DNA from: Calditrichota bacterium
GTDB lineage: Bacteria > Calditrichota > Calditrichia > RBG-13-44-9 > J075
Assembly: GCA_024275555.1 (NCBI GenBank)
Contig: JAJRYW010000095.1
Location: 1-5,504, forward strand
Direction: 5' to 3'
Length of the DNA stretch: 5,504 bases
In this document: positions 1-5,449 of the stretch, piece after piece
Layout: every line of letters starts with the position of its first letter
How positions within the stretch are numbered: the stretch's first letter is position 1
Translations under genes and position numbers: made by a program
The notes under the pieces: model-generated
Told to the model about the DNA's origin: nothing
Database searches by the model: none
What the model saw: only the letters and a program-made list of their open reading frames with translations

Positions 1-211
1 AAGAAGTCAGATAAATAAAAGAGAAGAATAAAAATCAGCTTTCTTAACATTATTATAAATACACACTATATCTTATCTATTAGAGGGATATCCGTATGGA
101 ATTTCACCTTGTCAGAATACACCTTATTTGATTATTCGTCCCTCCTTGGAAAAATCGTAAATACGTATTAATCGAGTAAAGCATCCCCCCCATGATGACC
201 GTAAGGATACA

Positions 212-241
212 TTGACACGGATATTAAACCACAGTTAGAAA
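212..241 (+). promoter_or_regulatory. Possible sigma70-type promoter for the protease cluster
   Basis: A perfect TTGACA (212-217) is followed after 18 bp by TAGAAA (236-241), which matches the -10 consensus at four of six positions. Transcription would start near 248, giving a leader of about 170 nt before the metallopeptidase start codon. The weak -10 and the A/T-rich surroundings make this only a candidate. Confidence 0.3.
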
Positions 242-254
242 AAGTAATCAAAAG

Positions 255-285
255 CTCTGCCACATCTTCCGATACTCTGCCAAAT
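255..285. repeat. Pair of CTCTGCCA direct repeats, 20 bp apart
   Basis: CTCTGCCA occurs at 255-262 and again at 275-282. The match continues as cAT versus aAT, so 10 of 11 bases agree. The 20-bp period is close to two DNA turns, which would put both copies on the same face, as in tandem operator half-sites. They lie just after the promoter candidate at 212-241. Chance cannot be excluded at this length. Confidence 0.3.
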
Positions 286-293
286 TTTTCCTT

Positions 294-311
294 TATTCCA
301 AAATCGGAATA
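294..311 (+). other. Small hairpin in the leader of the metallopeptidase gene
   Basis: TATTCC (294-299) and GGAATA (306-311) form a 6-bp stem around a 6-nt loop. The GGAA part can instead pair with TTCCGAT at 267-273 through ATCGGAA at 303-309, a 7-bp long-range inverted repeat. No T-run follows, so this is not a typical terminator. A role in the 5' leader is possible but unproven. Confidence 0.25.
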
Positions 312-419
312 TTTGTAAGCTCTTTAATATCAATAGACTAAGCAATATGGCACATAGATTGCAAAAAGCCGGGGCGATTAGGAAATAACCAGGAACAAAA
401 AGGAAAAGGAGGAGATAAA

Positions 420-1112
420 ATGCCGTTCATGTTTTGGGATCCAACCATGCTGATCTTAATTCCGGCGATTTTGTTAAGCCTCTACGCTCAATATAAAGTA
501 CGTTCCGCTTACAGCAAATTTCGCCGGGTTGGGAATTGGTCGGGGCTGACCGGTGCACAGGCAGCCGCCCAAATATTGCAAGCCAATGGTATTTATGATG
601 TAGCCATCGAAGAAGTACCGGGCAGCCTGTCCGATCACTATGATCCGCTGCGGCGGGTGGTGCGGCTTTCTACGGAGAACTATCATGGGCGCTCCATCGC
701 GGCGACAAGCATTGCTGCGCACGAGGTGGGTCACGCCATTCAGCACCACACCGCTTATGCGCCGCTGCGCTGGCGGCACGCCATCCTCCCGGCGGCAAAC
801 ATCGGCTCGGGAATGGCTTTTCCGCTGCTGCTCATCGGAATGCTTTTCGGCGCACCGGGGCTGATTGACATTGGCATTCTCTTTTTTACTGGTGCAGTGC
901 TTTTTCAATTGGTTACTTTACCGGTCGAGTTTAACGCCAGTTCCCGGGCGTTAAAACAATTAACCTCGCTGGGGTTGCTGCAAAGCACAGAATTCCCCCT
1001 GGCAAAAAAAGTGCTCAATGCCGCAGCGCTTACCTATGTTGCCGCGGCTGCTGTCTCTGTACTGGAATTAATCCGCCTGATTCTGCTGCGCAACATGGTG
1101 GAGGATTATTAA
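420..1112 (+). CDS. yugP: YugP-type membrane zinc metallopeptidase (Zn_peptidase_2 family)
   Basis: This 230-residue protein fits the YugP/COG2738 family of integral-membrane zinc metallopeptidases, whose substrates are poorly known. Seen in the sequence: a first membrane segment at about residues 8-26; a soluble stretch with the family-typical LTGAQAA start (43-49) and SDHYDPLRRVVRLS (71-84); the zinc-binding HEVGH motif (H101, E102, H105); further hydrophobic segments at about 120-144, 147-168 and 203-225; and the conserved LPVEFNASSRA block (167-177), where E170 is a likely third zinc ligand. Length is normal for the family. The start is well supported: AAGGAGG at 406-412 lies 7 nt before the ATG. 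The htrA-type gene follows after 96 bp on the same strand without an obvious terminator, so co-transcription is plausible. The family assignment is firm; the in vivo substrate is unknown. Confidence 0.93.
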   Translation: MPFMFWDPTMLILIPAILLSLYAQYKVRSAYSKFRRVGNWSGLTGAQAAAQILQANGIYDVAIEEVPGSLSDHYDPLRRVVRLSTENYHGRSIAATSIAAHEVGHAIQHHTAYAPLRWRHAILPAANIGSGMAFPLLLIGMLFGAPGLIDIGILFFTGAVLFQLVTLPVEFNASSRALKQLTSLGLLQSTEFPLAKKVLNAAALTYVAAAAVSVLELIRLILLRNMVEDY

Positions 1113-1195
1113 ACCGGCGGTAAAAATGAAATTGTCGGGAAATGATCGGCGCTTTAATCGTATATGCGGATATCAATAGAAAATAACATCAGACA

Positions 1196-1202
1196 AAGGG
1201 GA
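1196..1202 (+). promoter_or_regulatory. Ribosome binding site that decides the htrA start
   Basis: AAGGGGA sits 6 nt before the ATG at 1209. The in-frame ATG at 1164 has no purine-rich site at a suitable distance and would put 15 polar or charged residues in front of the signal-anchor segment. The ATG at 1209 is therefore preferred. Confidence 0.65.
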
Positions 1203-1208
1203 ACAAAG

Positions 1209-2732
1209 ATGAAACAGCAATCTAAACTCTCAGCTATTGTGTTGATCCTGATCGGAGTAATTGCCGGGGGACTATTTTTCTCACAATTCAATCAGTCCAC
1301 GCAGCCGCTGGTGTACAGCGCACCCACGCCGGCGCCGAGCCCGGACAGCAGCAACATCCTGGATCAACCGGTTTTTACCCTGCGCGATTTTAACCGGGCT
1401 TTCGTGCAGATCGCTAAAAAAGTCAACCCGACCGTGGTGACGGTTTTTACCGAGAAAGTCTACAAAGTGCGCGGTTTTGGCGGATCGCCCTTTTTCAACA
1501 GTCCTTTTGAAGATTTTTTTCAGGATTTCTTCGGCCAGCGGCGTCCCCGGGATCGCCGTCAGCAGCCGCGTGAGCAGGAGTACCGCCAGCAGGGATTGGG
1601 TTCGGGCGTGATTGTCAGCACGGACGGATATATCCTCACCAACAACCATGTCATTGATGACGCCGACACCATCTACGTACGTTTGATGGATAACCGCACC
1701 GTTTCCGCAAAAGTGATCGGCGCAGACCCCAAAACCGATATTGCCGTGATTAAAATCGAGGAAAAAGACCTTCCGGCCATTAAACTGGGCGACAGCGATA
1801 AGCTGGAAGTCGGGGAATGGGTGATGGCCATCGGCAGCCCGATGAGCCCCAACCTGGCCCATACGGTTACCAGCGGGATCGTCAGCGCCAAGAGCCGCTC
1901 CAACGTGGGCCTGGCCGATTACGAGGATTTTATCCAGACCGATGCGGCGATCAACCCGGGCAACTCCGGCGGCGCGCTGATCAACCTGGAAGGCGAACTG
2001 GTAGGCATCAACACCGCCATTGTTACCCGCAGCGGAGGCTTCCAGGGAATCGGGTTTGCCGTGCCGATCAATCTTGCCAAATACGTCATGAATTCGCTCA
2101 TCAAATACGGGAAAGTGGAACGGGGTTTCCTGGGCGTCTATATTCAGGACATTGATGAGAACATGGCCAGGGCGATGGGCCTGCCCGGCACGGACGGGGC
2201 CCTGGTCTCGCAAGTGGGCGAGGACGGCCCGGCAAAAGAGGCCGGCATTAAAGACGGCGATGTAATCCTGGAACTGAATGGCGAAAAAATCAAGAACAGT
2301 TCCCATCTGCGCAACCAGGTGGCGGCAACCGCCCCGGGCACAAAAGTGAAGCTGAAAATCTGGCGGGACGGCAAAGAAAAAACCATCACCGTAAAACTGG
2401 GCATTCTGGACGGCGGGAAAGCCGAGCGACGCAGCACCGAGGAAGTACAGAGTCTGTTCGGCTTCACCATCGCCACCCTCAACAGCGATTTAGCCGAAAA
2501 GTACGGCCTGGAGCGGGATTTGGAAGGCGTGGTGGTTACCTCGATGGAACCCTCCAGCCCGGCTGCACGCGCCGGCATCCGCGAAGGCGATGTGATCACC
2601 GATGTTAATCGCAAAGAAATTAAAAACGCCAAACAATTCAGTGAAGTTGCCAAAAAGCTTAAGAAAGGAGACTCGGTCTTCCTGCGGGTGATGCGCGGCA
2701 ACCGCAGTTTCTTTGTGGCATTCACCCTGTAA
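1209..2732 (+). CDS. htrA: Do/HtrA family periplasmic serine endoprotease with two PDZ domains
   Basis: A 507-residue Do-type (DegP/DegQ-like) protease that degrades or holds misfolded envelope proteins. Numbering is from the ATG at 1209. Basic residues followed by a hydrophobic segment (about 7-27) form a signal peptide or membrane anchor, then comes a Pro-rich linker (36-45). The trypsin-like domain carries the full triad: H147 in TNNHVID, D177 in TDIAVIK and S253 in NPGNSGGAL. PDZ1 spans about 306-398 (GFLGV at its start, AGIKDGDVI) and PDZ2 about 416-507 (AGIREGDVI), ending at the C-terminus. The LA loop before the histidine (about 87-130) is long, Phe-rich and then Arg/Gln-rich. There is no cysteine. 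The alternative start at 1164 would add 15 residues but lacks a ribosome site. It lies between two other membrane-linked protease genes, which supports an envelope quality-control role. Whether it is closer to DegP, DegQ or DegS cannot be settled, although two PDZ domains argue against DegS. Confidence 0.97.
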   Translation: MKQQSKLSAIVLILIGVIAGGLFFSQFNQSTQPLVYSAPTPAPSPDSSNILDQPVFTLRDFNRAFVQIAKKVNPTVVTVFTEKVYKVRGFGGSPFFNSPFEDFFQDFFGQRRPRDRRQQPREQEYRQQGLGSGVIVSTDGYILTNNHVIDDADTIYVRLMDNRTVSAKVIGADPKTDIAVIKIEEKDLPAIKLGDSDKLEVGEWVMAIGSPMSPNLAHTVTSGIVSAKSRSNVGLADYEDFIQTDAAINPGNSGGALINLEGELVGINTAIVTRSGGFQGIGFAVPINLAKYVMNSLIKYGKVERGFLGVYIQDIDENMARAMGLPGTDGALVSQVGEDGPAKEAGIKDGDVILELNGEKIKNSSHLRNQVAATAPGTKVKLKIWRDGKEKTITVKLGILDGGKAERRSTEEVQSLFGFTIATLNSDLAEKYGLERDLEGVVVTSMEPSSPAARAGIREGDVITDVNRKEIKNAKQFSEVAKKLKKGDSVFLRVMRGNRSFFVAFTL

Positions 2733-2746
2733 TCATAAATAATACG

Positions 2747-2797
2747 GGCCGGGGCAGGAATCCGCCTCCCCGGCCTTGAACCGGCAGGAACACCTGC
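2747..2797 (+). other. Two tandem hairpins between htrA and ftsH
   Basis: GGCCGGGG (2747-2754) pairs perfectly with CCCCGGCC (2768-2775). The stem continues past a bulged C with AGG/CCT and leaves a 6-nt loop. A second hairpin, GCAGG (2784-2788) and CCTGC (2793-2797) around AACA, follows at once. Neither has a T-run behind it (TTGAACC follows the first), so classical intrinsic termination is doubtful. They could be attenuating or mRNA-stabilising structures that uncouple ftsH from htrA expression, a factor-dependent stop, or a REP-like insert. Confidence 0.55.
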
Positions 2798-2818
2798 AAA
2801 CGAGAGAGAGGATGGTCA

Positions 2819-4735
2819 ATGAAACGGGAAACGAAGTTTTCCATCGGGTATTATTTAACCGTGTTGGCGGCGCTGCTGCTGCTGCAAATGCTCTTTTTCC
2901 CCGGCACCGGCTCCCGGCAGGAAATTTCCTACAAACAGTTTAAAGACAAGCTCAAAGCCGGGGAAATTGCCAGAGTGGTGATTCTTCCCGAGCGGATCAT
3001 CGGGGAATACCAGTCGCAGGAGAGCGAGAGCAGCGACAGTTCCGGCAACCTCAGCGCCAGCCCCACCGCCCCCTGGCGGCTGCACCTGGAAGAAATCGAA
3101 GCCCGTTTAGCGCGGCAATTTACGGTTATGCGAATTCCGGAAATGCGCGACGAGCAGCTTTTAGCGGATTTAGACAGCGCCGGCGTGGATTACAGCGGGC
3201 GGCTGGATTCCAACTTTCTGGAAAACTTCTTCCTGAACTGGATTCTTCCTTTCGGATTTATGATTCTGATCTGGGGTTTCCTGTTCCGGCGCATGAATAC
3301 GGCCGGCAACCGGATGCTCAGCGTCGGTAAAAACAAGGCCAAAATCCATGCAGACGACCCCAAGAACCAGGTCACCTTTGCCGATGTCGCCGGGGTAGAT
3401 GAAGCAGTGGAGGAAGTGCGCGAGCTGGTGGAATTTCTGCGCAATCCCAAAAAATTTACCCGTTTGGGCGGAAAACTGCCCAAGGGTGTGCTTTTAGTGG
3501 GCCCGCCGGGGACGGGGAAAACCTTGCTGGCCAAGGCGGTCGCCGGGGAGGCCCATGTGCCTTTCTTTAGCATGAGCGGTTCCGATTTTGTGGAGATGTT
3601 CGTAGGGGTAGGCGCCGCGCGGGTGCGCGATCTGTTCCAGGAAGCCAAAGAAAAAGCGCCCTGCATTATTTTTATTGATGAGATTGACGCCATCGGAAAA
3701 AGCCGGGCCCGCGCCGCTGTGATGGGCGGCTATGATGAACGGGAGAACACCCTCAACCAGTTGCTGGTGGAGATGGATGGGTTCGATCCCGGCGCCGGGG
3801 TGATCATCATGGGGGCCACCAACCGCCCGGATGTGCTCGACCCGGCCCTGCTTCGCCCGGGCCGCTTCGACCGCCAGGTGCTGGTCGACAAACCGGATTT
3901 GACCGGCCGGGTGGCCATCTTTAAGGTGCACACCAAAAATCTGAAATTGGGCGCGGATGTGGACTTGCAGCGCCTGGCCCAGCAAACCCCGGGATTTGCC
4001 GGCGCGGAAATTGCCAACGTCTGTAACGAGGCGGCGTTGCTTTCGGCCCGCAAAGGCAAGAACGAAGTGAGCATGCGCGAGTTTGAAGAAGCCATCGAGC
4101 GCATCATTGCCGGGCTGGAGAAAAAGAACAAGCTGATCAATCCCCGGGAACGCAAGATCGTGGCTTATCATGAATCCGGGCACGCCATTGTGGGTTATTT
4201 TACCCCCGGCGCGGAGAGCGTGCAAAAGGTCTCCATTGTGCCCCGGGGGATCGGCGCGTTGGGATACACGCTGCAAACGCCATTGGAAGACCGCTACCTG
4301 ATGAGCAAGAGTGAACTGCTGGGCAAGATCAAAGGATTGCTGGGCGGCCGGGCCGCCGAAGAAATTGTCTTCGGTGAAATTTCCACCGGCGCTTCCAACG
4401 ACCTGGAAAAAGTCGCCTCGATTGCCCGCAATATGATTGTGGTCTACGGAATGAGCGAAAAACTGCCCAATCTCTCCCTGGTGCAGTCCTCCAACCCTAA
4501 TTTCCTGGGCGGCGGCCCCTCGGCAGAACGGCGCTCGGAAAAAATCGAGCAAATGATCGACGACGAAGTTATGAAAATCATTGCCGATTGCTACGAAGAA
4601 ACCAAGAAATTGCTCCGGGAAAAACATGATCTCCTGGATAAGATGGCCGGGGCGCTCCTGGAAAAAGAGGTGCTGGATTATCACGACATCCGGGAGATTT
4701 TAGGCGAGCCGGAGCCAACAGGCCAAAACGCATAG
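2819..4735 (+). CDS. ftsH: ATP-dependent zinc metalloprotease FtsH
   Basis: A 638-residue FtsH, the membrane-bound hexameric AAA+ protease that extracts and degrades unneeded or damaged membrane and cytoplasmic proteins. In order: membrane segment 1 (about 8-27); a periplasmic domain (about 28-135) beginning with ISYKQFKDKL; membrane segment 2 (about 137-157); AAA+ module with Walker A GPPGTGKT (228-235), pore loop FVGVG (261-265), Walker B IIFIDEID (283-290), sensor GATNRPD (332-338) and arginine-finger region LRPGRFDR (345-352). The M41 protease domain has HESGH (H451, E452, H455) with D528 in the TGASNDLE block as the third zinc ligand, and FLGGG (562-566) near the end. Length is typical and all key residues are present. 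A Ser/Glu-rich insert (about 65-83) enlarges the periplasmic part. GAGGA at 2808-2812 lies 6 nt before the ATG. It is 86 bp after htrA and closed by a terminator at 4769-4801. Confidence 0.99.
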   Translation: MKRETKFSIGYYLTVLAALLLLQMLFFPGTGSRQEISYKQFKDKLKAGEIARVVILPERIIGEYQSQESESSDSSGNLSASPTAPWRLHLEEIEARLARQFTVMRIPEMRDEQLLADLDSAGVDYSGRLDSNFLENFFLNWILPFGFMILIWGFLFRRMNTAGNRMLSVGKNKAKIHADDPKNQVTFADVAGVDEAVEEVRELVEFLRNPKKFTRLGGKLPKGVLLVGPPGTGKTLLAKAVAGEAHVPFFSMSGSDFVEMFVGVGAARVRDLFQEAKEKAPCIIFIDEIDAIGKSRARAAVMGGYDERENTLNQLLVEMDGFDPGAGVIIMGATNRPDVLDPALLRPGRFDRQVLVDKPDLTGRVAIFKVHTKNLKLGADVDLQRLAQQTPGFAGAEIANVCNEAALLSARKGKNEVSMREFEEAIERIIAGLEKKNKLINPRERKIVAYHESGHAIVGYFTPGAESVQKVSIVPRGIGALGYTLQTPLEDRYLMSKSELLGKIKGLLGGRAAEEIVFGEISTGASNDLEKVASIARNMIVVYGMSEKLPNLSLVQSSNPNFLGGGPSAERRSEKIEQMIDDEVMKIIADCYEETKKLLREKHDLLDKMAGALLEKEVLDYHDIREILGEPEPTGQNA

Positions 4736-4768
4736 CACCAGGGCTTTCCTTGCCAGTCCGTTTTTTAT

Positions 4769-4801
4769 AGGCCGTTCACCGTTTGGTTGGCGGCCTTTTT
4801 T
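4769..4801 (+). terminator. Intrinsic terminator of ftsH
   Basis: AGGCCG (4769-4774) pairs with CGGCCT (4791-4796). The stem continues inward through two U-G pairs, one mismatch and ACC/GGT around the loop GTTT. The right arm runs straight into six T (4796-4801). It lies 33 bp after the ftsH stop codon and works in the + direction only, because no matching A-run precedes the stem to serve the other strand. A separate T-run at 4761-4766 has no good stem before it. Confidence 0.85.
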
Positions 4802-4825
4802 CTAATCCTTTAGCTTTTTGGACTT

Positions 4826-4854
4826 TTGACATAGGGTGCACCATAAATTATACA
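4826..4854 (+). promoter_or_regulatory. Sigma70-like promoter facing into a gene-free structured region
   Basis: A perfect TTGACA (4826-4831), an ideal 17-bp spacer and TATACA (4849-4854, four of six consensus positions including the leading TATA) lie 25 bp after the ftsH terminator. Transcription would start near 4861 and run into the palindrome-rich region with no open frame in reach. This is the best promoter-like sequence in the window. If the organism uses a Bacteroidota-type primary sigma factor, the consensus would not apply. Confidence 0.5.
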
Positions 4855-4906
4855 TTCTGTCTGAGTGCGCTATGGATTCAACATCCCGTAAGGATAACCG
4901 AAAATA

Positions 4907-4928
4907 GCCCGGAAATTTATTTCCGGGT
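4907..4928. repeat. Palindrome CCCGGAAA/TTTCCGGG
   Basis: CCCGGAAA (4908-4915) and TTTCCGGG (4920-4927) form a perfect 8-bp stem around TTTA, extendable by one G-U pair. It is the first of the run of palindromes after ftsH. No T-run follows. Confidence 0.75.
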
Positions 4929-4948
4929 AACGTAATGAAGAGGAGACG

Positions 4949-5041
4949 CCGTCCCGCCACGAAGTGGTCGCTTCGCGATAGGGACGGTTGAAATGGGCTT
5001 GGTAACAACATTCGTTCTTATTTCAATCGTCCCAATGGGAC
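4949..5041. repeat. Overlapping inverted repeats with mutually exclusive pairings
   Basis: CCGTCCC (4949-4955) pairs with GGGACGG (4981-4987), enclosing two small hairpins: CCAC-GAA-GTGG (4957-4967) and TCGC-TTC-GCGA (4968-4978). The same right arm belongs to a longer stem, GGGACGGTTGAAAT (4981-4994) with ATTTCAATCGTCCC (5020-5033): 14 pairs, one of them G-U, extendable by three more with two G-U. The far arm of that stem can in turn pair with GGGAC (5037-5041) around AAT. The three arrangements compete. As RNA this would be switch-like; as DNA it may be a nested repeat or a transposon-end remnant. Confidence 0.75.
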
Positions 5042-5065
5042 TCCGGGGATGGTGGGAATCATTTT

Positions 5066-5117
5066 CCCCCGATTTACATCGGGGGCTATTTTCGGAGCGT
5101 CACTCCGTGACTCGAAA
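5066..5117. repeat. Two adjacent hairpin-forming palindromes
   Basis: CCCCCGAT (5066-5073) and ATCGGGGG (5078-5085) form a perfect 8-bp stem around TTAC. Right after it, TTTCG (5090-5094) pairs with CGAAA (5113-5117), and the stem continues with bulges through AG and TCAC to GTGACT, around loop TCC. An alternative is CGGAG (5093-5097) with CTCCG (5103-5107). Confidence 0.75.
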
Positions 5118-5163
5118 TACACCAGGGGGGACTTTTTTATACTTTAGAACAACCGTTTCTTTC

Positions 5164-5354
5164 GGTTCCATATGAGTTCGGTGGGTGAAAGAGGTTAAGG
5201 TAGCCGCAAGCTTTAGATTGCGGCAAGTTCTTGTGCAGACATTGCCGAAGGCATCCCGTTGAGAAAAGTCTGCGCCTACCGGAACATACACCAAAACGTT
5301 ATGGCGATACACATCCCTATTTTTTTCCCTTACTCACCCAAATCATATAGAACC
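5164..5354. repeat. 191-bp element bounded by inverted repeats, with inner three-way fold
   Basis: The ends are inverted copies: GGTTCCATATGA (5164-5175) against TCATATAGAACC (5343-5354), 11 of 12 pairs, followed inward by a perfect TGGGTGA (5182-5188) against TCACCCA (5334-5340). Inside, GGTA (5199-5202) and TACC (5277-5280) enclose two hairpins: GCCGCAA/TTGCGGC (5203-5209 and 5218-5224) and GCAGAC/GTCTGC (5235-5240 and 5268-5273), the latter containing TGCC-GAA-GGCA (5243-5253). There is no credible gene and I see no target-site duplication. It could be a MITE-like non-autonomous element, a REP-like composite, or a structured RNA. Confidence 0.6.
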
Positions 5355-5365
5355 AAAAATATTAG

Positions 5366-5377
5366 CCCCTTTCGGGG
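5366..5377. repeat. Short palindrome CCCC-TTTC-GGGG
   Basis: A 4-bp GC stem around TTTC, lying between the 191-bp inverted-repeat element and the GC-rich palindromes. It is weak alone and is noted because it continues the series of hairpins. Confidence 0.4.
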
Positions 5378-5381
5378 TCTC

Positions 5382-5445
5382 AATCGACTCCCGGCCGGCC
5401 GGGATTGTCGATTTACTCTGTCGAAGACACCCCGGCCGGCCGGGG
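5382..5445. repeat. Twin GC-rich palindromes sharing CCCGGCCGGCCGGG
   Basis: A 14-bp perfect palindrome (5390-5403) recurs inside a 16-bp one (5430-5445, with an extra C and G at the ends); their centres are 41 bp apart. The first copy is also enclosed by AATCGAC (5382-5388) and GTCGATT (5407-5413), a perfect outer 7-bp inverted repeat. Each core contains GGCCGGCC. They may bind a dimeric protein, form cruciforms, or belong to a repeat family. There is no gene here. Confidence 0.75.
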
Positions 5446-5449
5446 ACCG

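Larger units (their letters stand above)
1..419. other. Gene-free A/T-rich region upstream of the metallopeptidase gene
   Basis: No convincing coding region is visible on either strand; all frames are interrupted early, and no gene tail enters from the left edge. The first 360 or so bases are clearly richer in A and T than the genes that follow. Apart from the promoter candidate, direct repeats and hairpin listed separately, I see only short palindromes (GGATATCC at 86-93, AATACGTATT at 160-169) that could be chance in A/T-rich DNA. The region most likely serves as an intergenic spacer plus 5' leader for the protease cluster. Confidence 0.7.
4861..5138 (+). ncRNA. Candidate structured non-coding RNA (unrecognised family)
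   Basis: I do not recognise an RNA family here: no tRNA, tmRNA, RNase P, SRP or 6S hallmarks are visible. The case rests on position and structure. The promoter at 4826-4854 points in, several strong hairpins follow in series (4907-4928, 4949-4987 or 4981-5033, 5066-5085, 5090-5117), and six T at 5133-5138 directly after GGGGGGAC could end it. Short frames in the stretch run across the palindromes and have no ribosome site, so they look spurious. The T-run is not preceded by a local stem; only distant CCCCC or GTCCC segments could pair with the G-run, which weakens the proposed end. A cluster of REP-like repeats is the main alternative. Confidence 0.3.

Noticed and set aside
199..209. CCGTAAGGATA shared with 4886-4896 as possible element ends
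   Set aside because: An 11-base match is expected by chance in a window of this size, and the flanks do not match.
1132..1158. Promoter for htrA (TTGTCG with TTTAAT)
   Set aside because: The spacer is only 15 bp and the -35 is weak; not enough to call.
1164..1208. Upstream ATG extending HtrA by 15 residues
   Set aside because: It has no ribosome site and adds polar residues ahead of a normal signal-anchor start; ATG at 1209 has AAGGGGA at the right distance.
5020..5041. CRISPR-like repeat (ATTTCAATCGTCCC resembles the ends of some CRISPR repeats)
   Set aside because: There is no regular series of repeats and spacers; the only related copy is the inverted arm at 4981-4994.
4993..5175. 60-codon open frame on the + strand in the post-ftsH region
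   Set aside because: It runs straight through several palindromes, has no ribosome site, and its protein shows no recognisable domain; repeat DNA commonly yields such frames.
5203..5280. tRNA or other known small RNA
   Set aside because: The three-stem fold lacks a T-loop, anticodon loop and acceptor features; no match to the hallmarks of known RNA families.
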